Shown: positions 15,501 to 23,537, counted from the first letter of the stretch. The stretch is 38,012 nucleotides of DNA from Lachnospiraceae bacterium (GCA_900767585.1 CAAFZP010000148.1:1-38012), one strand, 5' to 3'. A program made the numbers and translations. The notes: generated by a model from the letters alone, not told the origin.

Positions 15501-18500
15501 TGTTTTGTGTTAAACGTGGATGCCTCCACTTTGAGAGTGGTTCCAACCTCGTAACTCTGTGTTTCTGCTGTCGTTCCGGAATTTCCATTCACAATCGGAA
15601 AATACATTTTGTTTGGAACTGTCACATTCTTCACTTTCCCGCACTTGCTGCATGTCGCGGTTGTCTTTCCGTCTCCATCTTCGTCAACTTTGATAACATA
15701 ATCATGTCCACCTGTCTCGGTTACCTCAATCTCAATTTCTTTACAGGCGGACGGATTATACTTCGCATAAACTTTGATCGTTGTCTCGCCTGGTTTCAAC
15801 AACTTCAAAGTTCCCGTATCGCCATTTTTATCTGGTATATATGTCGCGATTGCCGGATCTGCGATCTCTACAACAAACTCTTTGTTATCTACCGAATTTG
15901 GTGATCCGTCAATTTCCAATTCCACCTCTGTATTTTCTTCATACGGATTTGGATGGCTATACCACTTTCCATTCTGTCTATACCAGATTGTATCTATCGT
16001 TTTTGGTACTGTAATCGTCTCTTCTTTATCACATGTTGCACATGTCCGGGTAGTCTTTCCGTCCCCATCTGTATCGATTGCAATTTCCCAGTTATGGCCG
16101 CCTTCTTCTGTCACTTCCAGATTGTAAACCATAACTGCTTTCGGATTATACTTCGCATAGAATTTCACAGTTGTCGTACCATTTTTCAACATGGTAATCG
16201 ACCCTTTGCTGCCAGTTTTTCCTTTTGTATATTTTGCAATTGTCGTATCTTCTATCTCCACTTCAAAATCAGAATTGGATACCGAAGTCGGAAGATATCT
16301 CACGTCGGTATTTACAGTCTTTCCAATTTCATATGATTGATTTTTCGTGGAATTTGTGGTATTTCCGACAGTCCAGTTCACATAGCGGACAGACGTTGGC
16401 ACCGTAATGTCACGTTGCTTTCCACACTTGGAACACGTCTTGGTCGTATTTCCATCTCCGTCTTCGTCCATTTCCGGAACATAGTTGTGCCCACCTTCTT
16501 CTGTCACTTCCAAATCATAAGTTTTATATGCTTTCGGATTATATTTCGCATACACTTTGATGGTTGTTTCGCCCGGCTTCAGCAGTTTCAGCGTACCGGT
16601 ATCTCCTGATTTCCCCGGTGTATAGGAAGCGATTGACGGATCCTCGATCTCCATATCGATTTCGTCGTTATCCACCTTGCTTGGCGTATACCATACACTG
16701 ATTTCCACTTCCGTATTTTCTTCATACTCTTCCGGAGAATACGCACCCATATTTCCTGTAGTGAACCTGACTATTGTAATCTTTTGCGGCACGGTCACAT
16801 CTATTTTTTTATTACACTTCGTGCATGTCTTTGTTGTCTTTCCATCGCCATCTGTATCCACTGCAATCACATAATTGTGACCGCCTTTTTCTGTCACTTC
16901 CAAATTATATGTCTTGTATACAGACGGATTGTACTTTGCATATATTTTAATCGATGTCTCGCCGGACTTTAATAGCTTTAATGTACCAGTATACCCATTG
17001 TTTTTTGGCGTGTATGATGCGATCGACGGATCTTCGATTTCGACCGCAAACTCACAATTATCCACGGGATACGGAGAATAATTCACTTGCAGCTCTACAC
17101 TTGTATTCTCTTCATATGGCTTTGGAGAATAGCGGCTCGATCCATCCTGTGTAAACCAGGCACCATCAATACTTGTCGGCACGGTGATCTCTATCTTTTT
17201 CCCACAGTTCTTACAGGTTTTTGTCGTGTTCCCATCTCCGTCCGTATCCACATCCGTCACATAATTATGACCGCCTTTTTCCGTCACTTCCAGCTCACAT
17301 GTGTAAACTGCCTTCGGATTATACTTCGCATAAACCTTTACTTTTGTTGAACCTTGTTTCAACATCGTTACAGTTCCGGTATTGCTGTACTTTCCCTTTG
17401 TATATTTTGCGATTGTTTTATCCGCAATTTCTACCACAAAATCAGAGTTTGTTGCAGAACCCGGAAGATAATTTGCACTTAAGGACACTTCGTCACCAAT
17501 TTCATAAGTTGGATGACTGGTCGTATTGCTGGCATTTTCTTTTCTCCAATTCAGATACCGGATTGATGTAGGCACTGTCACATCCTGCACATCTCCACAT
17601 ACAGAACATGTCTTTGTTGTTTTTCCATCGCCATCCGTATCCACAGCGATCTGATACTGATGTCCGCCTTTTTCAAGTACTTTTATCTGGAATGTCTTGA
17701 CTGCTTTCGGATTATAAGTCGGGTAAATTTTAACCGTCACGTCCCCGCGTTTTAACATCTTGACCGTTCCTTTTGTGGAGGATGTTCCCTTCGTAAAAGA
17801 AGCTATCGAAGGATCTGAAAATTCCACCGTGAATTCACTGTTTTCAACCGCATAAGGAGAATAATAGATGGAAAGATTCACCGTATCCCCGACTTCATAC
17901 TGCTGGGAAGCAACATAGCTGGAGGCGTTATTATATGTCCAATATACTTTTGTGATTTCTGCCGGTACAACCACGTCCTTTGTAGCGCCGCATGCACTAC
18001 AGATTTTTGTTGTCTTGCCATCCCCGTCAGTATCTTTCTGCAAAACATACTTGTGACCATTTTTAATCGGTGTGTTTGCCACAGATGATAGATTCGATGT
18101 GCTGATACTATAAAAAGTAACGGTTTCATCGTTCCATGTATACCAGACAACTTTGCCATTTGCTACGATCGGAGCGCAATCTGACAGCTTGCCTGACATA
18201 CTGTAAATAGAGCCTGTTTTCGTCCCGTTTCCGTTCAGTTTTGTATAATATATCTTTCCGTTGCTCGTCCACATCAGCAGGTAAGAATCCGTGGCAAGCT
18301 TTACAAGCTGTGGTGTAGATGCAGAATCTGACTCTGCAGTGTAATTTGTAATCATTGTTTTTGTAGCAGATCCTGTCGCTGATTTTGCAGCAGTAGATAC
18401 AAATATATTTCGTACTTTCGAAGATTGATTATTCTGATTGATTGTGTTTCCCACTACAATATATTTGCTGGATGAAATCTCGAACCCTCCAACCGACATG

Positions 18501-19345
18501 CCGGTCACATTACTCTCCGAAGATCCCAGCGCTGTATACATATCTACACGCGAACAGGCACTCGACTGGAATTTTCCGGTTGTGATGTTCGTCGGATATT
18601 TAACGAGACTGGCTCCACGAGGGTGATAATCTCCATGATCGACACAGACCAGATTGGTTCCATCAATACGGGCAAACTGATTAAAGGAATGACTTGCATA
18701 TCCGGTTTTTTGAGATGATACAGAATACTGGGAGTCCGTAACTGTCATATTGCTTGTATTGACTTCAAACGTCAGGTTTGCCTGATGATTCAGTCCGTCG
18801 TCCTTTGTCTTATACATGATATGGCACGTACGTACAACGAGATGATTTCCGGAGGATGTCATCCTTGCAGATCCAAAATCAAATGGCAATTTTGTATTTG
18901 CTCCCCGTAAGCTTGCGGTTCCAAGCGCCGCCCAACTCGTATTATATTTTACGACACGGCAGACTTCGACAGAATTACTTTCTGCATTATTTTCCTGCCC
19001 GGTCAACACATAATAATAGGTTCCGTCCGTGTAAAAAGCGCCAAAAATAGGCAGCCCAAGATTGACAGTCTTTGTTTCCTTGATATTATAATTCGCATCA
19101 TAATATTCAACCAGAAGTTTTCCGCTGACTGCACCGGCCTGCACGCGCATATAACGCCCATCACTGCATTTTTGCAGATAGGACTTTACAGTTTTTCCAT
19201 AGGTCGCATAATTCTGTTGATTCTCATTCGATCCCGTATATGTCTCACATTTTGTTGCAACTGCCGCGTATACATCATTACATATACCGCTTACACCAAG
19301 CAATATACACAACAGCAGCAAAATAACACTTCTCCTTCTTTTCAT
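12593..19345 (-). CDS. Giant secreted surface protein: DxDxDG/CxxC repeats plus six ChW repeats
   Basis: 2250 residues. Signal peptide (RRRSVILLLLCILLGVSGI, cleavage near VYAA). Residues about 40-425 look propeller-like (short strands with YYYVLTG, YLLMWTSNGKIYY). From about 430 to 1485 run eight repeats of about 130 residues: each opens (G)GH.Y...D.DGDG.TT.TC..CG....TVP and continues with an Ig-like part (DPSIASYTPG ... GTLKLLKPGETTIKVYAKYN). Then two MBG-like domains (about 1490-1640), modules with TC..G....C..C......P..GH (about 1645-1860), a five-fold GTNPGS linker (about 1889-1919) and six ChW repeats as two triads. Start at ATG 19345 with GGGAGGG eight bases upstream. It begins only 14 bp after the acyltransferase stop, so it is the last gene of the glycan operon. 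Probably a cell-surface adhesin or scaffold; no catalytic motif seen, and no LPxTG sorting signal at the C-terminus. Confidence 0.9.
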   Translation of the reverse strand: MKRRRSVILLLLCILLGVSGICNDVYAAVATKCETYTGSNENQQNYATYGKTVKSYLQKCSDGRYMRVQAGAVSGKLLVEYYDANYNIKETKTVNLGLPIFGAFYTDGTYYYVLTGQENNAESNSVEVCRVVKYNTSWAALGTASLRGANTKLPFDFGSARMTSSGNHLVVRTCHIMYKTKDDGLNHQANLTFEVNTSNMTVTDSQYSVSSQKTGYASHSFNQFARIDGTNLVCVDHGDYHPRGASLVKYPTNITTGKFQSSACSRVDMYTALGSSESNVTGMSVGGFEISSSKYIVVGNTINQNNQSSKVRNIFVSTAAKSATGSATKTMITNYTAESDSASTPQLVKLATDSYLLMWTSNGKIYYTKLNGNGTKTGSIYSMSGKLSDCAPIVANGKVVWYTWNDETVTFYSISTSNLSSVANTPIKNGHKYVLQKDTDGDGKTTKICSACGATKDVVVPAEITKVYWTYNNASSYVASQQYEVGDTVNLSIYYSPYAVENSEFTVEFSDPSIASFTKGTSSTKGTVKMLKRGDVTVKIYPTYNPKAVKTFQIKVLEKGGHQYQIAVDTDGDGKTTKTCSVCGDVQDVTVPTSIRYLNWRKENASNTTSHPTYEIGDEVSLSANYLPGSATNSDFVVEIADKTIAKYTKGKYSNTGTVTMLKQGSTKVKVYAKYNPKAVYTCELEVTEKGGHNYVTDVDTDGDGNTTKTCKNCGKKIEITVPTSIDGAWFTQDGSSRYSPKPYEENTSVELQVNYSPYPVDNCEFAVEIEDPSIASYTPKNNGYTGTLKLLKSGETSIKIYAKYNPSVYKTYNLEVTEKGGHNYVIAVDTDGDGKTTKTCTKCNKKIDVTVPQKITIVRFTTGNMGAYSPEEYEENTEVEISVWYTPSKVDNDEIDMEIEDPSIASYTPGKSGDTGTLKLLKPGETTIKVYAKYNPKAYKTYDLEVTEEGGHNYVPEMDEDGDGNTTKTCSKCGKQRDITVPTSVRYVNWTVGNTTNSTKNQSYEIGKTVNTDVRYLPTSVSNSDFEVEIEDTTIAKYTKGKTGSKGSITMLKNGTTTVKFYAKYNPKAVMVYNLEVTEEGGHNWEIAIDTDGDGKTTRTCATCDKEETITVPKTIDTIWYRQNGKWYSHPNPYEENTEVELEIDGSPNSVDNKEFVVEIADPAIATYIPDKNGDTGTLKLLKPGETTIKVYAKYNPSACKEIEIEVTETGGHDYVIKVDEDGDGKTTATCSKCGKVKNVTVPNKMYFPIVNGNSGTTAETQSYEVGTTLKVEASTFNTKQETYDNKEVVVEVGDEDIISFTEKAGGGSVVGTLQLLKTGETTVKVYLKYNPSVSKTYTIESVEEGGHDLEVSIDEDGDGKTTATCSKCGKVKEVSVPTSAFACVKKPESESYVYSWDYSYNVGDELDIKACVDIMEYNDLVVESSDPEVASYENIGGLVSDGYYYKAQKGKLTCLKTGICHLAVYPKYNPSAKRIYVIRVKEAGSTEGTFDLADAEIVIKGDCFASGYSCSPKFDVIYKGTVLNSSYDYTTSYSDNYYPGTATLTITGREMFTGTKDASFTIKPGDLTDAEISLYTNEFADEDQKHPKVVSVYANGHYISPYAYSTTYTDNIDGSVTVTVTGKGTYVTGSASKTIMPEHTTHIYGDWYEETAPTCEKAGVRRHDCKYCDAFETEEIPALGHTYEMTFDWAEDGLSCEVKLVCSHDKTHTAAVSEEDIEGPELVAEQDATCSKKGSKIYKVTVTYDGKEYTDEKSVETGTELDPDAHPEESIVLDEAVKATCEGTGLTEGYHCKDCGAVLVAQKVVPSTGHDWKAESYVWKADGKACQVTIACANNTAHRKTFNCDSYRTSYTAPTETTDGSATYRVTVTYQGYTCSDTKTVVVPKTGTNPGSGTNPGSGTNPGSGTNPGSGTNPGSETTTPAVNVYYLTHVQTYGWQGNKDNYKTWKKDGEIAGTFGEAKRLESIMIKLDTKENLGVEYRTHIQKNGWEQRYRANGAMSGTSGEAKRLEAISIRLTGADKDKYDIYYRVHAQSYGWLGWAKNGENAGTAGQAKRLEAIQIKVVPKGQRPTEGIMGYSYIELGKTSVNGDSAGMINYMTHVQSYGDQKYVYDGSVSGTFGEAKRLEGIRIKLNPAKTGYTGSVQYQTYMQRYEWRPWSRDGEINGVIGEAKRLEAIRIRLTGEVANHYDVYYRVHAQTYGWLGWAKNGEAAGTARQAKRLEGIQIVLVPKGQGEPGCQPGTPGMAAFIQ
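13594..13682 (-). repeat. Five tandem 18-bp repeats encoding GTNPGS
   Basis: Five copies of an 18-bp unit (GGAACAAATCCGGGAAGT type on the coding strand) make the flexible linker between the GH/CxxC modules and the ChW domain. Copies alternate between AAT and AAC for Asn, suggesting expansion by a 36-bp double unit. Confidence 0.9.
14880..18060 (-). repeat. Eight diverged ~390-bp coding repeats
   Basis: Unit starts near 18058, 17668, 17275, 16885, 16495, 16102, 15712 and 15307 (coding on the minus strand). Spacing is about 390 bp, except that the seventh unit spans about 405 bp. The CCGTCTCCATC-like stretch coding DGDG and the ACC..TGCGG-like CxxC stretch recur in each. Units are diverged at DNA level but clearly homologous, so this is an old tandem amplification with some local near-identity (for example the DEDGDGKTTATCSKCG units 7 and 8). 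Confidence 0.85.
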
Positions 19346-19359
19346 CGTATGTTCCCTCC

Positions 19360-19920
19360 CTATTCTTCCAAAAACTGTTTTTCCAGCTCCAGTAGTTTCT
19401 TCTCTCTGTCTTTTATCTTCTTTGCGGGGATCCCTGCATTGATGCTCCACGCTTCCGAAGAATTCCGCACCAGGGAAAAACTTCCGAACGCACTGCCGGT
19501 CTCCAGCGTGACACCCGGCAGCACAACGCTGGTTGAACCGATGATCACGTGTTTTTTGATATGCACCGGTGCCTGTTCGAGATGTTTATACGCATCCGGA
19601 ACCATCGGATTTGTCAGACTCATTCCGGAATAATCATCACTGACTGCATATATGCAGACGCGGGACGAAATATTCGCAAAATCATCCAGCGTGATACCGC
19701 TCGTGCTTCCATAGAGTGCCGAATATGCCGCAATATGAATATAATTTCCAATCGTAATCGTTCCGCTCAGGATACAAAAATCATCCACGCGCACATGACT
19801 GCCGATGGAGATATGTTCTGCACCATAAATACTTGCTTTCCGGCTGATATGTACGTCCTCTCCAAACGATTTTAATCCAAGTTCTCCCAGTTCCTCTTCC
19901 GAATAAAAATTGCTCTTCAA
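19360..19920 (-). CDS. Hexapeptide-repeat acyltransferase, VioB-like
   Basis: About 186 residues. A left-handed beta-helix acyltransferase of the WbbJ/galactoside acetyltransferase type: repeated hexapeptide turns (ISIGSHVRVDDFCILSG, TIGNYIHIAAYSALYG, VIIGSTSVVLPGVTLE), a SDDYSG.SLTNP loop and a GIPAKKIKDR tail. The pattern strongly recalls VioB, which acetylates dTDP-4-amino-4,6-dideoxyglucose, and the gene directly follows a VioA-like aminotransferase. I chose a TTG start at 19918-19920: a strong GGAGGGG lies eight bases before it, and family members begin at this point (LKSNFYSEEEL). An ATG at 19938 is in frame but poorly served by a ribosome site. Gap to the aminotransferase 32 bp, to the giant ChW gene 14 bp. 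Confidence 0.85.
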   Translation of the reverse strand: MKSNFYSEEELGELGLKSFGEDVHISRKASIYGAEHISIGSHVRVDDFCILSGTITIGNYIHIAAYSALYGSTSGITLDDFANISSRVCIYAVSDDYSGMSLTNPMVPDAYKHLEQAPVHIKKHVIIGSTSVVLPGVTLETGSAFGSFSLVRNSSEAWSINAGIPAKKIKDREKKLLELEKQFLEE

Positions 19921-19952
19921 ACCAGTGCTCCCCTCCATTCAACGACTGCATC

Positions 19953-21059
19953 TTACCGCCTGCACTGCAAAATCAACGCGCAGATTCTGTCCACATCTTC
20001 AAGCGCCAGGTCTGCATACATCGGAAGCGTCAGTACACGTTTGCTCACATGCACCGCAACCGGCGTTTTTGATACATCAAACCGGCCATGGAAGCAATCG
20101 AATTCATTTGTAAGCGGATAGAAATATTTTCTCGCGCCGATATCATGCTTCCCAAGATAATCAAACACTTCGTTTCTGCTTGATCCAAACACTTTCTCAT
20201 CAAATATAACCGGGAAATAAGAATAATTATACTCTATATCCTCCCGCAATGTATTCAGCGTCAACCCATCCACACCGGACAGATTCTCTCTGTATCGGTC
20301 ATAAACCACTTTCCGCTTTGCAATCTCTGCATCCACATGGCGCAGATTACACAGTCCCATCGCGGCACAGAATTCGTTCATCTTTGCATTGGCACCGATG
20401 CCGTCCACCGTCTCCTGATCCCGGATTCCAAAATTTTTAAGCCGGTATAACGATGTCCCCAAATCCTTATCGCGATAGCAGGCTGCGCCGCCTTCAATCG
20501 AATTAAATACCTTTGTTGCATGAAAACTAAAGCAGGATACATCTCCGAAATTTCCCACAGTCTTTCCCTTATACGTCTCACCAAATGCATGTGCTGCATC
20601 ATAGATCACTTTTAGGCCGTATTTGTTTGCGATCCGCTCAATTTCTTCTATGTTGCATATATTTCCATAAACATGCACCGGGAGAATCGCAGAAGTCCGG
20701 TCTGTGATCAAAGATTCTATCTTTTCTGTATCGATTGTATAATCCGATTCCCTGATATCACAAAAAACAGGGGTCAGTCCGTTTCTGACAATCGCATGCG
20801 TTGTGGATGCAAACGTAAACGGAGTCGTAATCACCTCGCCCTGTATATTCAGTGCCTGCAGGGAAAGTTCCAACGCCATATGCCCGTTCGTAAACAGCTC
20901 TATGTTCGGAACATCCAGATATTCGCTTAGTTTTTTCTGGAACTCTACATGCTTCACTCCCATATTCGTCAGCCAATGTGTGTCCCACAATTCCCTGATT
21001 TCTTCGATATACTCATCAAAGTCCGGCATAGACGATCTTGTCACCAGAATTTTTCCCAT
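19953..21059 (-). CDS. DegT/DnrJ/EryC1 sugar aminotransferase, VioA-like
   Basis: 368 residues. PLP-dependent aminotransferase of nucleotide sugars. Visible features: N-terminal SMPDFDEYIEEIRELWDTHW, typical of the VioA group, GHMALELSLQAL, PTTPFTFAST-like loop (TTPFTFASTTHAIVRNG), YDAAHAFGETYKGK with D154 near the PLP nitrogen, and SFHATKVFNSIEGG with the Schiff-base lysine K183. VioA converts dTDP-4-keto-6-deoxyglucose into dTDP-4-amino-4,6-dideoxyglucose (viosamine). With the VioB-like gene next door the expected product is a 4-acylamino-4,6-dideoxyglucose donor; the RmlA/RmlB steps must be encoded elsewhere. GGAGG precedes the ATG. Exact sugar is inference. Confidence 0.9.
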   Translation of the reverse strand: MGKILVTRSSMPDFDEYIEEIRELWDTHWLTNMGVKHVEFQKKLSEYLDVPNIELFTNGHMALELSLQALNIQGEVITTPFTFASTTHAIVRNGLTPVFCDIRESDYTIDTEKIESLITDRTSAILPVHVYGNICNIEEIERIANKYGLKVIYDAAHAFGETYKGKTVGNFGDVSCFSFHATKVFNSIEGGAACYRDKDLGTSLYRLKNFGIRDQETVDGIGANAKMNEFCAAMGLCNLRHVDAEIAKRKVVYDRYRENLSGVDGLTLNTLREDIEYNYSYFPVIFDEKVFGSSRNEVFDYLGKHDIGARKYFYPLTNEFDCFHGRFDVSKTPVAVHVSKRVLTLPMYADLALEDVDRICALILQCRR

Positions 21060-21073
21060 AAAAGTGCCTCCGT

Positions 21074-22516
21074 TTAATCCTCTTTCTTTATCAATTTCAA
21101 AATCAAATTAAAGCTCTCAAATCTGAAAATTTTTGCTCCAAATATATATATTATAACACCTGTCACCACTTGTACAAGCAACTTTAAATAAATATTGAAG
21201 GAGAGCATTCCTATCATATAAACGACACACCCCATCGCAAGCGAAAGCGCAAACGAAGGCAGTATATCGACAAACTGCTCCCGGTACCGGTAATTCATCA
21301 GCTTTTTGTTTGGAAATGCGTTGATCATGGCATTAAACGGCATCGTTGCAAAATATGCGATAGCCATCGCAAACGGGCCAAATGGCAATGCAATCAGAAC
21401 CGAGATCAGACCGACAATCTTTTTTGCCACTTCCAGCTTAAAGAAGATATCACTCCGCCCGAGCGCCTTGATTGCATTCAAATTGGCTGTAATGACCGGC
21501 CATAATCCATATGTCAGGCAGAAAATCTGCATATACGGTACGCAGGCAACCCATTTTTCGGATAACAGAATCCGGACGATGGAGTCCGCACAGGCTGCCA
21601 TCCCCATAACAATCGGCCAGATGACAAAACTGCTTGTCTTGAGCGCTTTCCGGGTCAGTTTTTTTACCTGTCCGAGATCTGTCTGTGCTTTGGAAATAAC
21701 GGGGAACAATACGCTGTCGATACTGCTGTTTATATTTACTATGATCAGACTCGGGAACTGTTCTCCTTTATTATAATACGCAAGATCCGAGGACGTATAT
21801 TTCTTTCCTATGATCAGCTGCCGGACATTGTTATAGACCGTATCAAGCAGCGCCGCTGCAAGCAGCTTCCATCCATAAGAAAACAACGTCTTTAACCGGC
21901 TTAGGGAAAACATCCGCTTCGGCCGCCATTTCACGGTAGTCCACAAAATGATCGTGTCCAATGTCGTATTAAACAACTGCTGTGTGACAAGCGCCCACAC
22001 GCCAAATCCCAGATACGCCATCGTAATTCCGACAACTGCTGCGCCGATCGTTCCAATCAGGGTTGAATAAAAAAACACTTTAAACATCAGCTGTCTCGAC
22101 ACATATGCCTGTTGTATATTTTTCACACCGGATATGATCAGTGATATTCCAAGCACCCGGACAAGCGGCACCAGTTCCGGACGGTCGTAAAATGACGCGA
22201 TCAGTGGTGCACACGCAAACAAGCCTACATACAGGAGCAGGCAGAAAATAACATTAAAATAAAAAACAGACGAAAAATCCAGATCATCTGCATCTTTTTT
22301 CTGGATCAGCGCATTTCCAAATCCACTGTCCGTAAACACCTGCAGGATTGCAATAAAGACAGTGACCATCGTGATGGTTCCGTAGTCTTCCGGAAGCAGG
22401 AGTCTCGCAAGTACAATTGAAACAACAAAGGAAACGAGTTGTGCGCCAAACCGCTCTGCCAGACGCCATATTAAATTTGATACTATTCTTTTTCCGCTTT
22501 CGCTTTCGTTTTCCAT
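21074..22516 (-). CDS. Polysaccharide flippase (Wzx/TuaB-type, MOP superfamily)
   Basis: 480 residues, about 12-14 hydrophobic segments. The start RIVSNLIWRLAERFGAQLVS and LLLPEDYGTITMVTVF, followed by DSGFGNALIQKKDADDLDFS, is typical of the Polysacc_synt_3 / WzxC branch (COG2244) of lipid-linked oligosaccharide exporters. It should move an undecaprenyl-linked glycan across the membrane. The ATG at 22516 overlaps the end of the glycosyltransferase gene by about 34 bp, and the VioA-like gene follows 14 bp after the stop, so it is embedded in a glycan operon. Its presence points to a surface glycan assembled on a lipid carrier; the acceptor is unknown. Confidence 0.92.
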   Translation of the reverse strand: MENESESGKRIVSNLIWRLAERFGAQLVSFVVSIVLARLLLPEDYGTITMVTVFIAILQVFTDSGFGNALIQKKDADDLDFSSVFYFNVIFCLLLYVGLFACAPLIASFYDRPELVPLVRVLGISLIISGVKNIQQAYVSRQLMFKVFFYSTLIGTIGAAVVGITMAYLGFGVWALVTQQLFNTTLDTIILWTTVKWRPKRMFSLSRLKTLFSYGWKLLAAALLDTVYNNVRQLIIGKKYTSSDLAYYNKGEQFPSLIIVNINSSIDSVLFPVISKAQTDLGQVKKLTRKALKTSSFVIWPIVMGMAACADSIVRILLSEKWVACVPYMQIFCLTYGLWPVITANLNAIKALGRSDIFFKLEVAKKIVGLISVLIALPFGPFAMAIAYFATMPFNAMINAFPNKKLMNYRYREQFVDILPSFALSLAMGCVVYMIGMLSFNIYLKLLVQVVTGVIIYIFGAKIFRFESFNLILKLIKKED

Positions 22517-23475
22517 AACTTATTTATGACCATTCCTGTAATATTCACTGTACAGATTTTTAATTTGTTCCAGAAAAACCGAATCATCTTCCGCTTTTGG
22601 AACGGGCATTTCCGGATGCCGTATACCATCAATTTAAAATTTCCGACCGATGGGTAATGCAGCCATTTTTTCAATGCATAAAGATTTACATTCCGGAAAT
22701 AATGGTTTGCAATGTCGACATCCATCCGGTACGCACGAAGCTGTCTGTAATGACACAGTTCTGCATCCACAATCTCTTTTGTCATATTTTTGCTTTTCAT
22801 GCGGGCCTGAAAACTGGTTCCCTTGTCCGTGACGCAGCGATAGCAGGACATGATATCTGCAAGATAATGAATCTTTCCCGTACGAAACATATAAATCACC
22901 ATACTCTTATCCCAATAAGAGATGTATTTCCGCAGATATTTCCCACGTCTGGTATCATCGATAAACGGATTCCGGAGCAAAAACGAAGACGTGTGCGGAA
23001 AATCCATGTATTCATTCAGCTCTTCAATATCACAGGTTTTATCTATCGGCGAAAACAATCCTTTCTTTTCTCCGTCGTCATCAATTACCTGTGTCTGGTG
23101 TACGCACGCAGAATACGCCGGATGACGCTCAAGGAAATCCACCTGCTTCTGCAGTTTTTCGGGATCACACCAGTAATCGTCGCCCTCACAAAAAGCAATG
23201 TATTTGCCTTTTGCACGCGAATATTGATACGCACCACTGACATTTATTCCCTGGGAATATTGATTTTCTGTCTGGTAAATCGGTTTAAACAACGATGGGT
23301 AAGCATCTGCATACCGGCGGATAATCTCTGCCGTTCTGTCCGTTGATGCATCATCATGAATCAGGATTTCATACGGATATGTCGTCTTCTGGTTCACAAA
23401 TCCCTTCAATGTCTGCTCAATATATTTTTCATGATTGTACGTATTGCATATGATGGATATCATAGTACTGCTCAT
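22483..23475 (-). CDS. Family 2 glycosyltransferase
   Basis: 330 residues, GT-A fold. N-terminal MISIICNTYNHEKYIEQTLK, then EILIHDDASTD (D41/D42 binding the nucleotide sugar) and AFCEGDDYWCDPEKLQKQ, the EGDDYW motif (about 97-102) of one GT2 subgroup of capsule and LPS transferases. The C-terminal third is basic (WNKLKICTVNITGMVINKLW) and may touch the membrane. AGAGG lies eight bases before the ATG at 23475. First gene of the unit with flippase, VioA-like, VioB-like and the giant ChW gene. An intrinsic terminator ends only about 30 bp upstream. Confidence 0.93.
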   Translation of the reverse strand: MSSTMISIICNTYNHEKYIEQTLKGFVNQKTTYPYEILIHDDASTDRTAEIIRRYADAYPSLFKPIYQTENQYSQGINVSGAYQYSRAKGKYIAFCEGDDYWCDPEKLQKQVDFLERHPAYSACVHQTQVIDDDGEKKGLFSPIDKTCDIEELNEYMDFPHTSSFLLRNPFIDDTRRGKYLRKYISYWDKSMVIYMFRTGKIHYLADIMSCYRCVTDKGTSFQARMKSKNMTKEIVDAELCHYRQLRAYRMDVDIANHYFRNVNLYALKKWLHYPSVGNFKLMVYGIRKCPFQKRKMIRFFWNKLKICTVNITGMVINKLWKTKAKAEKE

Positions 23476-23505
23476 ATCTGGTACCTCTTTTTATTTGCTT
23501 TAAAA

Positions 23506-23537
23506 CAAAAAAGCCGCTACAATCTGCAACGACTTTT
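23506..23537 (-). terminator. Intrinsic terminator between the HD gene and the glycan operon
   Basis: On the minus strand AAGTCGTTGC pairs with GTAGCGGCTT (10 bp with three G-U pairs, loop AGATT), followed by TTTTTTGTTTTAA. It overlaps the stop codon of the HD gene. The GT2 ATG lies about 31 bases after the T-tract, and no good promoter fits in between. Confidence 0.85.

Noticed and set aside
14880..18060. CRISPR-like regular repeats
   Set aside because: The ~390-bp period is coding, in frame, diverged and lies in a secreted protein gene; there are no short identical repeats with unique spacers.
22597..23346. 249-codon plus-strand open frame inside the GT2 gene
   Set aside because: Antisense to clear GT2 motifs, with no domain and no ribosome site.
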